Position numbers and translations under genes: made by a program
Part shown: one piece after another, positions 38,204 to 46,926 of the stretch
How the letters are laid out: the number at the start of each line of letters is the position of its first letter
Position numbering within the stretch: position 1 is the first letter of the stretch
From: UBA2357 sp041916775
Lineage (GTDB): Bacteria; Pseudomonadota; Gammaproteobacteria; Burkholderiales; Rhodocyclaceae
Assembly: GCA_041916775.1 (NCBI GenBank)
Contig: JAYRYZ010000008.1
Location: forward strand, 1 to 64,000
Direction: 5' to 3'
DNA: 64,000 bases
Notes under the pieces: generated by a model
Database searches by the model: none
The model's input: the letters and a program-made list of their open reading frames with translations, nothing else
What the model was told of the DNA's origin: nothing

Positions 38204-38761
38204 TCACTTCACCCGGTTGCGGTACTCGTCGGTACGGGTATCGATCTCGATCTTGTCGCCGATCTCGACGAAGGCCGGCACCATCAACTCGAAGCCCGTG
38301 GCGATCTTGGCCGGCTTCAGCACCTTGCCGGAGGTGTCGCCCTTCACGGCGGGTTCGGTGTAGGTCACTTCGCGCACCACCGAGTTCGGCAGCTCGACCG
38401 AGATCGCCTTGCCGTTGTAAAACACCACTTCGCATGCGAGACCGTCTTCAAGATACTTGAGCGCGTCGGTCATGTTCTCGGCTTCGACTTCGTACTGCTC
38501 GTAGTCTGCGTCCATGAACACGTACATCGGGTCGGCGAAGTAGGAGTAGCTGACCTCCTTGCGGTCGAGCATGACCTGCTCGAACTTGTCGTCAGCCTTG
38601 TAGACCGATTCGGACGCCGCACCGGTGAGCAGATTCTTGAGCTTCATCTTCACGACCGCAGCGTTGCGGCCGGACTTGTTGTATTCGGTCTTCTGTACCA
38701 CGAGCGGCTCCGTGCCGACCATGATGACGTTGCCAGAGCGGAGTTCCTGTGCGGTTTTCAT
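38204..38761 (-). CDS. efp: Elongation factor P
   Basis: A 185-residue EF-P that relieves ribosome stalling at polyproline stretches. It has three OB-like domains and starts MKTAQELRSGNVIMVG. The modified residue is R32 in NKSGRNAA, the arginine type that EarP rhamnosylates, not the lysine type of E. coli. The ATG at 38761 gives the normal N-terminus. The adjacent upstream earP gene supplies the modifying enzyme, so factor and modifier are probably co-expressed. Confidence 0.97.
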   Translation of the reverse strand: MKTAQELRSGNVIMVGTEPLVVQKTEYNKSGRNAAVVKMKLKNLLTGAASESVYKADDKFEQVMLDRKEVSYSYFADPMYVFMDADYEQYEVEAENMTDALKYLEDGLACEVVFYNGKAISVELPNSVVREVTYTEPAVKGDTSGKVLKPAKIATGFELMVPAFVEIGDKIEIDTRTDEYRNRVK

Positions 38762-38822
38762 GCTGATTCCTGAAGTCTGAGCGCTGCGACCCCCGGGCCG
38801 CAATTATTTGGAAAACCGCGGA

Positions 38823-39995
38823 TTATAAACGCATTTTGTGAAATCTCACCAGGCCCGACACAAGATCCTCGCACGCCATGAGCCGTGATGCCCACGCCCG
38901 GACATGGGCGTCGATCAGCGGCAGGGCGGCAGCAAACGCCGGCCATGCCGCGGCGGCGCCTCCAGCGCCGCACTGGCCGTTCCACGCGCGCCAGAATGCA
39001 CGCAGCGCGGCGGCAGATTCTCCATCCAGCGACTCGCAAAGAACATCCATGAAGGCCTCGAGCTTGGGAAGGTGGGCATCCTCGTCCTGCCGGTAGATCT
39101 GCCACACGAAGGGGTGCGCGGCCCACTGCGCGCGCACGAAGGAATCCTCGCCGCGCACGAAGTTCAGATCGCAACTCCACAACAGCCGGTCGTAGCAATC
39201 CTGGGAGACGAAGGGCAAGACCTGCACCGACAACGCACCCGCTTCGCGCCGCTCGCCGGGCACGAGCTTCTCCGCGTCGAAGAAGGCCGCCACCTCGGGC
39301 AGCACGCGCCCCTCCGGCACCAGCAACGACACCGGACGCTCGCCGCCTGCCCAACAGGCAAGCAGTTCGGCGAGGCCGGCGTTCTCGTAAGCAAAGAGCG
39401 AGACACGCAGGGCGTCAGCCAGGCCACGCCAGCCAAGCGCGTGCAGAAAGGCATCGCGGCCCCCGGGGCTGGCGATGAAGGTGTCGCGGCGCTCGATCAA
39501 CGCAGACTCGCGCAGGAGCCCGCCAGTACCCGCGCTGAAGCCGGGGAACCAGAAATGCTTCACCAACGGCAGACGCGGATGCCGGGACGCGAGGCCGTGG
39601 CAGCCAGCCGCCCAATCCTCCGCGGTGAGGTATTCGAGGTTTATCCACAGCGGCGGCTCGGGGTGCTGTGCCATCGCCGCGAGATAGCCTTCCGGCAGCT
39701 CGCAGGCGAAGGCCTCGATGACCACATCGGCCACCTCGCCCGCACCAATCTCCGCAAACGGCTCCGCCCATGCCACCACCTCGACCCCGTCCCGCCTGAC
39801 CGGCAGTGGCGTCGCAAGCTCATCCGGGCGCATGCGCCAGAACACTTCGGGACGATCCACCCACAGGCGTACCGCAATGCCCGGACGGCGCGCGAGATCG
39901 CGCGCAGCGCGCCAGCACACGCCCATATCCCCGAAGTTATCAACAACCCTGCAGAAGATGTCCCAGCGCGATGTGGATGAAGGCGAGCGCGTCAC
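38823..39995 (-). CDS. earP: EF-P arginine rhamnosyltransferase EarP
   Basis: A 390-residue GT-B glycosyltransferase that transfers rhamnose from dTDP-rhamnose to Arg-32 of EF-P. The N-terminal WDIFCRVVDNFGDMGVCWR carries the conserved catalytic aspartates (D19 and D23 from this start), and LNFVRGEDSFVRAQWA near the C-terminus is the nucleotide-sugar region. Start uncertain: a GTG at 39995 gives the family length, while an ATG at 40079 would add 28 atypical residues. It lies 61 bases before efp in the same direction. Confidence 0.92.
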   Translation of the reverse strand: MTRSPSSTSRWDIFCRVVDNFGDMGVCWRAARDLARRPGIAVRLWVDRPEVFWRMRPDELATPLPVRRDGVEVVAWAEPFAEIGAGEVADVVIEAFACELPEGYLAAMAQHPEPPLWINLEYLTAEDWAAGCHGLASRHPRLPLVKHFWFPGFSAGTGGLLRESALIERRDTFIASPGGRDAFLHALGWRGLADALRVSLFAYENAGLAELLACWAGGERPVSLLVPEGRVLPEVAAFFDAEKLVPGERREAGALSVQVLPFVSQDCYDRLLWSCDLNFVRGEDSFVRAQWAAHPFVWQIYRQDEDAHLPKLEAFMDVLCESLDGESAAALRAFWRAWNGQCGAGGAAAAWPAFAAALPLIDAHVRAWASRLMACEDLVSGLVRFHKMRL

Positions 39996-40160
39996 GATAT
40001 CTGATGAGAACGATGGGGAGGGACGCTGAATGCTTTGTGGACAAAGGCCTTTGGGCCGATATCGGGCAAAACCCGACACAATTCGTGCACACGCCCGAGA
40101 CAGGGTTGTCTACCGGGTTTCATTGATACAAAACGCCTGTGCGTACTGGACGAATCCAAG

Positions 40161-40169
40161 TTATCCACA
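40161..40169 (+). promoter_or_regulatory. Perfect DnaA-box match
   Basis: TTATCCACA matches the strong DnaA box exactly. Near-matches with one difference lie at 39937-39945, 40036-40044 (reverse), 41061-41069 (reverse) and 41186-41194. This one lies in the AT-richer gap between earP and the pseudouridine synthase gene. No dnaA, dnaN or gidA is nearby, so this is not the normal replication origin setting. Confidence 0.45.
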
Positions 40170-40245
40170 GTTTTGTGCCCGCTATAGTAATGATGGTCTT
40201 TATATAAAGAGGAAAACAAAGAAACAACTACGCAGCCCGGCATGC

Positions 40246-40956
40246 TCACACCGTGTAGTGTGCAAGCTGGTCGAGATCGCCAGCTTCCAGCCAGCGCCAG
40301 CATCCCTCGGACAAATCCTCGGGCAGCGACAGCCCCCCCACGCGACTGCGGTGCAGTTTCGCGACGTTGTTGCCCGCCGCAACCAACATGCGTTTCACCT
40401 GGTGATACTTGCCCTCGGTCACCGTCATCGCGAGTGCGCGCTCACCGCGCCGCTCGCAGGCCAGCGCCGCGATCGGTGCGGGTTCGTCGTCGAGCTGCAC
40501 GCCGGTCAGCAGCTGCTGCAACTGCCCGTCTGTGAGCACGTCGCTGGTGAGGATCTCGTAGGTCTTGGGCACACGCTTCTTGCCGGAGCTCCAGAAATGG
40601 ATGAACTGGCCGTCGTCGGACAGCAGCAGCAGGCCGGTGGTGTCCTGGTCGAGACGCCCCACCGGCTGGATGTCGCGATTCGCGAACTGGGGCGGTAGCA
40701 AGCGGTAGATCGAAGGATGAAAGGTCGGCTTGCGCGAGCACTCGTAGCCGGCCGGCTTGTGCAGCACCAGGTAGGCCTTCTCGCGGTAGGTCCAGGGTTC
40801 GTCGTCGACCGCGAACTGCAGACCGTCGGTGTTCACCTCCAGTCCCGGGTCGTCGATGACCTCGCCATCGATGCTGAAGAGGCCGGCCTCGATCAGGGCG
40901 CGGCACTCCTTGCGGCTGCCGAAGCCCTGGGATTGGAGAATGCGTTCGGTTTTCAT
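40246..40956 (-). CDS. 16S rRNA pseudouridine synthase (RsuA family)
   Basis: A 236-residue enzyme with an N-terminal S4 RNA-binding domain (about 1-55, ILQSQGFGSRKECRALIEAG) and a RsuA-type catalytic domain. The catalytic aspartate is D103 in GRLDQDTTGLLLLS, preceded by LVLHKPAGYECS and followed by GKYHQVKRMLVAAGN. RsuA modifies U516 of 16S rRNA. It could instead be a RluE/RluF-like family member, but length and motifs favour RsuA. Confidence 0.92.
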   Translation of the reverse strand: MKTERILQSQGFGSRKECRALIEAGLFSIDGEVIDDPGLEVNTDGLQFAVDDEPWTYREKAYLVLHKPAGYECSRKPTFHPSIYRLLPPQFANRDIQPVGRLDQDTTGLLLLSDDGQFIHFWSSGKKRVPKTYEILTSDVLTDGQLQQLLTGVQLDDEPAPIAALACERRGERALAMTVTEGKYHQVKRMLVAAGNNVAKLHRSRVGGLSLPEDLSEGCWRWLEAGDLDQLAHYTV

Positions 40957-41331
40957 GTTCTGGAGGCCTGAAGGAGTCGCACCGGGGCGCTGTTACAAAA
41001 AAGTTGGGGATGAAACCGTGTATTGGCGTGGGAAAGCCTGTTGCAAGAGGCTTCGTCAGTTGTGGACAACCCGTGCTTCTGTCGTTGCGCCCGGATTCGA
41101 CCACAATCCACGCACAGCGCCAACAGGTGTTCGCGCACAGCGTCATCAACAGCACAAGGTGATGACTGAATTGAACAAATCAGGCTTGTCCACAACTTCC
41201 GCGCCAGCATCGTAAACATGATCCTGAATATATGAGAAGTTCACCAGAAGACCCACCGAGGCAGGCTGCGGCGCCGGTTTTCCAGCTGCGGTGAAGCGCG
41301 CTACACTGCGCGCCTTCTCAACTGGAGCAGC
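40957..41331 (+). other. Intergenic region, about 375 bases, no gene seen
   Basis: No open frame here has a family signature or a good ribosome-binding site. It holds two reverse/forward near-DnaA boxes (41061-41069 and 41186-41194). The right end holds a plausible promoter for the downstream SRPBCC gene (TACACT-like -10 near 41302). It separates two divergent genes, so it probably contains both promoters. Confidence 0.6.
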
Positions 41332-41805
41332 GTGTTGAAGTTCGAACATGTGGTCGTCGTGAACGATCCGGACAACCCCCTGGTACCTTCGCTGAGCCGA
41401 GAGCAGCTCTGGTTCGGGCTGCTGTGCCGGGCCGAGGATCCGACCCTCTTCCTGCCCGGGCTGGAGCGCTGCGAGATCGTCGAACGGCATGCCGACCGGC
41501 TCGTTCGGCGGCTGCACTTCGGTGCGGCCGTCATCGATGACAGCGTGCGCCTCGCGCCGATGGAGTCGGTGGCGTTCGAGAGTGCGGCTACCGCGGAACA
41601 CCCCGGCGGCACCTTGACGATCCGTATCGAGGAGCCCGCCGAGGGGGTGCTCGTGCTGCGCTTCAGCTATCAGACCTCGCTGCCCGAGGACGCGCTCGAT
41701 GCGGATGGCGCCTACGCCGGCTTCGTGCGCTCCGCCTACCATGCGTCGGATCTCGATATGGTGCAGGTGATCCGCTCGATCGCGGCGGTCGGCCGCCCTC
41801 AATAG
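41332..41805 (+). CDS. SRPBCC-fold protein (DUF1857-like)
   Basis: A 157-residue protein starting at GTG after GGAGCAGC. Alternating strands (FEHVVVVNDP; RRLHFGAAVIDDSVRL; GTLTIRIEEPAEGVLVLRFSYQTS) and a C-terminal helix fit the START/SRPBCC fold of DUF1857 proteins, which may bind a small hydrophobic ligand. No catalytic residues are evident. It precedes rdgC by 65 bases in the same direction. Confidence 0.72.
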   Translation: MLKFEHVVVVNDPDNPLVPSLSREQLWFGLLCRAEDPTLFLPGLERCEIVERHADRLVRRLHFGAAVIDDSVRLAPMESVAFESAATAEHPGGTLTIRIEEPAEGVLVLRFSYQTSLPEDALDADGAYAGFVRSAYHASDLDMVQVIRSIAAVGRPQ

Positions 41806-41870
41806 GCTTTCCCGTCGGGCCGCATCACCGCGCCCGGCTTGGTCACGTTAATGGAACTGGAATTTTTCCC

Positions 41871-42794
41871 ATGTGGTTCAAGAACCTGCAGATCTATCGA
41901 ATCCCCGCCAACTGGGACCTCAGCGCCGAAGCGCTTGAAGAGCAGCTCGGCAAGAAGCGCTTCCAGCCCTGTGGCAGCCAGGATCAGGAAACCCGCGGCT
42001 GGACGACACCCACCGCCGGTGACACCCTGGTGCATCGCGTCGGCGGTCAGTGGCTGATCGCGCTCGGCTTCGAACAGCGCCTGCTGCCTTCGTCGGTGGT
42101 GAAGCAGGAAGCCGAGGAACGCGCCGAGGCGCTCGCCGATCAGCAGGGCTACAAGCCCGGGCGCAAGCAGATGAAGGAATTGCGCGAGCAGGTGATGCAG
42201 GAGTTCCTGCCGCGTGCCTTCACGCGCAGGCGCAAGGTCTTTGCGTGGCTGGATCCGGTGAATGGCTGGCTCGGCATCGACGCACCCAGCCAGGCACGTG
42301 CCGAGGACGTGCTCGAGGCGCTGCGCCAGGCGCTGGACAGCTTTCCCCTTGCGCTCGTGCGCACCGAGCGCTCGCCCGCATCCGCGATGGCTGACTGGCT
42401 GGCGGGTGGCGAGGCGCCGGCCGGCTTCAGCATCGACCAGGACTGCGAGCTGCGCGCGGTGACCGAGGACAAGGCCGCGGTGCGCTACGTGCGCCATGCG
42501 CTCGAAGGCGACGAGGTGCGCGGCCACCTCGAAGCCGGCAAGATGCCCACCCGCCTCGCCCTGACCTACGACGATCGGGTGAGCTTCGTCCTCACCGAGA
42601 AGCTCGAGATCAAGCGCCTGGACTTCCTGGACGTGGTCAAGGAGAAGGTCGACGAAGCCGGCGCGGAAGACGCCCAGGCCCTTTTCGACGCCGGCTTCGC
42701 GCTGATGACAGGTGAATTGCAGCACCTTCTGCCTGCCGTGGTGGAAGCACTCGGCGGCGAGCTCACCACCCCGTCCGGAGAGGCGCCGTTCTAA
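41871..42794 (+). CDS. rdgC: Recombination-associated protein RdgC
   Basis: A 307-residue DNA-binding ring protein that counteracts RecA filament activity. Signatures: MWFKNLQIYRI at the start, QEFLPRAFTRRRKVFAWLD, MADWLAGGEAPAGFSIDQDCEL and a C-terminal DEAGAEDAQALFDAGFALMTGEL. Full length for the family. The ATG at 41871 lacks a strong AGGAG but gives the normal N-terminus. Confidence 0.95.
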   Translation: MWFKNLQIYRIPANWDLSAEALEEQLGKKRFQPCGSQDQETRGWTTPTAGDTLVHRVGGQWLIALGFEQRLLPSSVVKQEAEERAEALADQQGYKPGRKQMKELREQVMQEFLPRAFTRRRKVFAWLDPVNGWLGIDAPSQARAEDVLEALRQALDSFPLALVRTERSPASAMADWLAGGEAPAGFSIDQDCELRAVTEDKAAVRYVRHALEGDEVRGHLEAGKMPTRLALTYDDRVSFVLTEKLEIKRLDFLDVVKEKVDEAGAEDAQALFDAGFALMTGELQHLLPAVVEALGGELTTPSGEAPF

Positions 42795-42920
42795 GCGAGA
42801 TCATTAATTTGCGTTAATTACATAGTCATCAATAAATTCTTTTGACATTGATCAACGAGTTCGTGTTCGATGTATGCATAATCCGTATCCTTTGTTGATA
42901 CGCAAGATACGGAGGATGTA

Positions 42921-43676
42921 ATGCAAACAAGAAAGCTGTGGATGCTGGCGCTGTGTTCCGGCCTGGCGATGGCTGGCTGCAAGACGACGGGTACGGATCT
43001 TGGCGGGATGCTGGATGCAGGGACTTCGCTCGCGACGGCTGCAACCCTCTCGGATGGCGACGTCAAGAAGCTTGGCGATCAGACCACTGCCCACTCCGAT
43101 AGCGAGAACCGTGTCGCTGCTGCGGGCAGCAAGCAAGCCAAGCGGCTATCCGGGTTGACCTCGGGCTGGAAGCAGGTTGATGGCAAGAATCTCGAATACA
43201 AGGTCTACATGTCCCCGGAAGTGAATGCGTTTGCCGTGCCGAACGGTTCGATCCGCTTCTACAGTGGCCTGCTGGATGCCATGAACGACGACGAAGTGCG
43301 CTATGTGATCGCGCATGAGATCGGCCACGTCGTGCTCGGGCATTCCAAGAAGGCGATGCAGGTGGAGTACGCCACGCTTGCGGCTCGTCAGGCTGGTGCG
43401 GCCAGCGGCAATGCGGCCGTGTCCTCGCTATCGGCCTCGAGCATAGGCGAATTGGGTCAGGCCCTGATCGGTGCCCAGTTCTCGCAGGCTCAGGAGAACG
43501 AGGCAGATGATTTCGCGGTTGAGCTCCTGAAAAAATCGGGCAAACCGACTGCGGGTGCAGTTACCGCACTGCGCAAGCTCGAGAAGTTGCATGGTAATGA
43601 GCGCAGCATGTTCTCCAGCCACCCGGCACCGGGTGATCGCGCAAAACGGCTGGAGAGCAAGATCGCATCGCGCTGA
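42921..43676 (+). CDS. M48-family metalloprotease lipoprotein (LoiP/YcaL-like)
   Basis: A 251-residue lipoprotein. The signal peptide ends in lipobox MAGC with lipidated C20. The zinc-binding HEIGH motif has H132, E133 and H136, and the third ligand is expected in the Glu of ENEADDFAVELL. This fits a periplasmic outer-membrane quality-control protease of the LoiP/BepA relatives. The ATG at 42921 follows GGAGGATGTA. The upstream 125 bases are unusually AT-rich with a TTGACA at 42842. A strong hairpin follows the stop. Confidence 0.9.
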   Translation: MQTRKLWMLALCSGLAMAGCKTTGTDLGGMLDAGTSLATAATLSDGDVKKLGDQTTAHSDSENRVAAAGSKQAKRLSGLTSGWKQVDGKNLEYKVYMSPEVNAFAVPNGSIRFYSGLLDAMNDDEVRYVIAHEIGHVVLGHSKKAMQVEYATLAARQAGAASGNAAVSSLSASSIGELGQALIGAQFSQAQENEADDFAVELLKKSGKPTAGAVTALRKLEKLHGNERSMFSSHPAPGDRAKRLESKIASR

Positions 43677-43691
43677 GGCGCACTCTCTACG

Positions 43692-43727
43692 GGTCTGGAA
43701 CGGCGCTACGCAGCGCTGTTCCAGACC
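43692..43727. terminator. Long hairpin after the M48 gene
   Basis: A 16-bp stem (arms 43692-43707 and 43712-43727) with one G-U pair and a 4-base loop. No T run follows, so termination may depend on the hairpin plus Rho, or it may stabilise the mRNA 3' end. Confidence 0.6.
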
Positions 43728-43765
43728 ACCAAACCTTGGAATGATTCTGGCAATCACGGTCCTCG

Positions 43766-43783
43766 CATAAGCTCAAACTTATG
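43766..43783. promoter_or_regulatory. Inverted repeat upstream of the TRAP operon
   Basis: CATAAG and CTTATG arms (43766-43771, 43778-43783) flank six bases, giving a perfect 6-bp dyad about 118 bases before dctP. The size and position suit a LysR-type recognition site; the LysR gene at the end of this operon (50754) is the natural candidate. Inference only. Confidence 0.45.
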
Positions 43784-43900
43784 CCCAACCCGTGAAAAGT
43801 CTCGTTTGTCTCGCTCTCCCCGGCGCAATTAACCTGCGGCCTGCATCACCGGCCACAGCTGATCGTGGCGGATCAAGGATAACCACCGAGGAGACAAACA

Positions 43901-44911
43901 ATGTTCAGGACTGCATTCATCGCCGGCGCCGCGCTTGCTGTTTCGGCGCTCATGCCGATTGCTGCGCAAGCGGGCACCAACAGCTACAAGTTCGTACTGG
44001 CCGCGGAGTCGGGCGACCGTGATTCGGTCAATGGCAAGGCGGTGCAGAGCTGGGCGGCCATGATCGAGGAGAAGTCCAAGGGCCGCATGAAGGTCAACGT
44101 GTTCTTCCAAGGTGAACTCGGTGGGCAGCAGGAGATGTTCGACCAGCTGGTGAAGGGCAACATCCACATGATGCTGACCTGGCCGCAGACCTCGTACGAC
44201 AAGCGCATTGTGGTCAACTACATCCCCTATCTGGTGTTGGACTGGGATGACGCGATCAAATCCTATGGCCAGGACGGCTGGGTGCGCACGTTGATGGATC
44301 CGGTGTACAAGGACATGGGGCTCAAGTACTTCGGCCCCTTCCCGGAAGGCTTCGGCGGCATCGCCACGAAGGGCCGTTACGCGACCAGCTTCGACAAGGC
44401 GAAGGGTATCAAGGTGCGCTCGCAGCCGATCTTCCCGCTGCCGCAGACGGTGCAGGCGATGGGATTCGAGGCGGTGCCCATCGACTGGGCCGAGGTGTAC
44501 ACCTCGATTCAGACCGGCGTCGTCGATGGCGACTCGTCGAACGTGATCTTCTGGGATTACCAGTACTTCCGCGACCAGCTCGACTACTTCGTGCAGTCCT
44601 CGCACAACTTCGCCTCCTACTCGTTACTGATGAACGGTGACACCTGGGAGAAGCTCGACGAGGAGGACCGCGGCATCGTCGAATCCGCCGCACGCGCGGT
44701 GATCGAAGCGCAGTTTGCAAATGCCAAGGCCGAGGACGAGAAATGGATTGCCGCTGCCAAGGAGGCCGGCATGGAGTACATCGTCCCGACGGTGGAAGAG
44801 AAGGCAGCCTGGATCGAACGGGTGCGCACCAGCGTATGGCCGCAGATCGAGAAGGAGCTGGGCAGCGAGATCATGGCGGTGGTTCGCGCCAACGCCTCCA
44901 CGCCGAAGTAA
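43901..44911 (+). CDS. dctP: TRAP transporter substrate-binding protein DctP
   Basis: A 336-residue periplasmic solute receptor with a Sec signal peptide (about 1-25, ending AAQA). The DctP fold is shown by VNVFFQGELGGQQEMFDQLVKGNIHM and by KVRSQPIFPLPQTVQAMGFEAVPIDWAEVYTSIQTGVVDGDSSN-like helix-strand segments, where a conserved Arg binds the carboxylate. The ATG follows GAGGAGACAAACA. It opens the operon dctPQM-lyase-dehydrogenase-oxidase-lysR. The ligand is likely an organic or amino acid carboxylate. Confidence 0.93.
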   Translation: MFRTAFIAGAALAVSALMPIAAQAGTNSYKFVLAAESGDRDSVNGKAVQSWAAMIEEKSKGRMKVNVFFQGELGGQQEMFDQLVKGNIHMMLTWPQTSYDKRIVVNYIPYLVLDWDDAIKSYGQDGWVRTLMDPVYKDMGLKYFGPFPEGFGGIATKGRYATSFDKAKGIKVRSQPIFPLPQTVQAMGFEAVPIDWAEVYTSIQTGVVDGDSSNVIFWDYQYFRDQLDYFVQSSHNFASYSLLMNGDTWEKLDEEDRGIVESAARAVIEAQFANAKAEDEKWIAAAKEAGMEYIVPTVEEKAAWIERVRTSVWPQIEKELGSEIMAVVRANASTPK

Positions 44912-45001
44912 TCCGGTTTTGGCGAATATCGCCGACGTGCTGCCGTCACAGCGCAGCACGTCGGCGACTGCATGCCTGTCTTCGCGCGCAAGGAGGTCGT
45001 C

Positions 45002-45520
45002 GTGCCCATACTCAGGTTTCTCGATGCGCTCATCGTGCGCATCATCAATCCCGTTCTCGTCGTCATCGGGCTCGCGGTGGCCGTGATGCTCGCGACCGGC
45101 ATCGTCAGCCGTTCGGTCCTGCAAAAGCCGATCTTCGGTCTGGAAGAGCTCATGCTGCTATCGGTGATGTGGTTCTACATGCTGGGCGCAGTGCTCGCAT
45201 CCCGGGATCGTTCGCATCTTTCGGCGGACTTCGTACAGGTCATCTCCAGCAACCCCAGGGTGTGGCGTGTTGCGGGTTTCGTGTCGACGCTGGTGTCGTT
45301 GGTCGTGGCGGTGATGTTCGCGATCTGGGCGTGGAATCTCTTCACCTTCGGCCTGCAACGCGGCCAGAGCACACCGGTGTTCGCGATCCCCTGGTGGGTG
45401 TCGCAGCTCAGTCTCTTCGTTGCGGCGATCGCGTTCGTGCTCTACCTCGCGCGCGACCTGGTCCTCGAGCTCTCCGGGCGGATCATCCGCTCCGGGGATC
45501 CTTCCTCGGCTGCGGAGTGA
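45002..45520 (+). CDS. dctQ: TRAP transporter small membrane subunit DctQ
   Basis: A 172-residue protein with four membrane helices (LVVIGLAVAVMLATGIVSRSV; ELMLLSVMWFYMLGAV; VSTLVSLVVAVMFAIWAWN; SLFVAAIAFVLYLARDLV). A GTG at 45002 preceded by AAGGAGG with five bases spacing is preferred to an ATG at 44972. It is followed six bases later by dctM, its obligate partner. Confidence 0.92.
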   Translation: MPILRFLDALIVRIINPVLVVIGLAVAVMLATGIVSRSVLQKPIFGLEELMLLSVMWFYMLGAVLASRDRSHLSADFVQVISSNPRVWRVAGFVSTLVSLVVAVMFAIWAWNLFTFGLQRGQSTPVFAIPWWVSQLSLFVAAIAFVLYLARDLVLELSGRIIRSGDPSSAAE

Positions 45521-45526
45521 ACCGGC

Positions 45527-46825
45527 ATGGAATCACTGATTGCAATCCTTGCCGTCGTCGTGCTGATGATGATCGGCGTACCGGTGGTGTTTTCCTTTGC
45601 CGCGATGACGCTGATCCTGTCCGTGCTCTACGACGTGGATATCTCGTCGCTGATGACCACCGGCTTCTGGTCGATCAATTCGGTGATCCTGGTGGCGCTG
45701 CCGCTGTTCGTGATTGCAGGTTACCTGATGCAGACGGGTGGCATCGCGCGACGTCTGGTGGAGTTCGTCGAGGCCGTCGTGGGCCAGTCGCGAACAGGCA
45801 TGGGCACCGCGATGGTCGGCGCCTGCGGCATCTTCGGTGCGATTTCGGGCACGGCTTCGGCGGCGGTGGCGTCCATCGGCTCGATCATGATCGGGCCAAT
45901 GGAGAAGCACGGCTATAGCCGTGGCTACGCAAGCGCGCTGCTGGCGGTGTCTTCGCTGCTCGGCCTGCTGATTCCGCCTTCGATCACGATGATCCTGTAT
46001 GCCGTGGTCACGCGCCAGTCGGTGGCGGCATGCTTTCTCGCAACCGTCGGTCCCGGCATCCTGCTGATGATCATGCTCTCCATCCTCAACGCGGTCCATG
46101 TACGACGCAATTTCGCGGGCGAGATCGTCAAGCTACCACTGAGAAAGCGCCTGGCCGATAGCGCCAGTACCGGCTGGCGGGCGATTCCCGCGCTGATGCT
46201 GCCGGTGATCATCCTGGGTGGCATCTACGGCGGCATCTTCACGCCGACCGAGGCCGCTGCAGTGGCGGTGGTGTATGCGATCCCGGTGGGCTTTTTCGTC
46301 TATCGGGAGCTCACTTTCGGCAAGGTGGCCTTTGCCATCATCGAGGCGGCGAAGACCACCGGCGTGATCATGATCATCCTGGTGTTCTCCTTCGTCGCGA
46401 GCCGCATCTTCACGCTGGAGCGGGTGCCGCAGCAGCTCACGGAGTTGCTGCTCTCCACGCTGTCGGATCCGCTCGTGATCCTGCTGGTGGTGAACGTGTT
46501 CCTGATCCTGATCGGCATGATCATGGACGACGTCAGCGTGATCGCGATCGTCAGCCCGCTGATGGTGCCGGTGATGGCCGAGATCGGTGTCCATCCCGTG
46601 CATTTCGCGGCGATCATCGGCACCAGCGTGGTGATCGGCGCGAACAGCCCACCGATGGCGCCCATCCTCTTCATGTCGTGCCGGGTCGGGAATGTCGGCA
46701 TGTCGGGGGTGATGCGGCCGGCGTTGTACTTCATCGCCTTCGCCGCCTTCCCGGTGATGCTGGTGACGACCTACTGGTCGCCGCTTGCGATGTATCTGCC
46801 GCGGCTTTTCGGCTTCGTGCAGTGA
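45527..46825 (+). CDS. dctM: TRAP transporter large permease DctM
   Basis: A 432-residue permease with 12 or so helices and the DctM-family motifs GACGIFGAISGTASAAVASIGSI, LLGLLIPPSITMILYAVVT and GIYGGIFTPTEAAAVAVVYA. It forms the sodium-coupled channel with DctQ and receives substrate from DctP. Length is normal. It is followed by catabolic genes after about 100 bases, with only a weak palindrome-like sequence between. Confidence 0.95.
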   Translation: MESLIAILAVVVLMMIGVPVVFSFAAMTLILSVLYDVDISSLMTTGFWSINSVILVALPLFVIAGYLMQTGGIARRLVEFVEAVVGQSRTGMGTAMVGACGIFGAISGTASAAVASIGSIMIGPMEKHGYSRGYASALLAVSSLLGLLIPPSITMILYAVVTRQSVAACFLATVGPGILLMIMLSILNAVHVRRNFAGEIVKLPLRKRLADSASTGWRAIPALMLPVIILGGIYGGIFTPTEAAAVAVVYAIPVGFFVYRELTFGKVAFAIIEAAKTTGVIMIILVFSFVASRIFTLERVPQQLTELLLSTLSDPLVILLVVNVFLILIGMIMDDVSVIAIVSPLMVPVMAEIGVHPVHFAAIIGTSVVIGANSPPMAPILFMSCRVGNVGMSGVMRPALYFIAFAAFPVMLVTTYWSPLAMYLPRLFGFVQ

Positions 46826-46926
46826 TTGGTGGGTTATCCGGATAACAAGCTGATTCCACAACCGACGATCCGGCGTGACGCGCTTCGCGTTGCATCGGAC
46901 CGTCACCCGAAAGATTGGAGAAGACA

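Noticed and set aside
39937..41194. Replication origin
   Set aside because: DnaA-box-like sites exist but there is no dnaA/dnaN/gidA neighbourhood and no AT-rich unwinding 13-mers.
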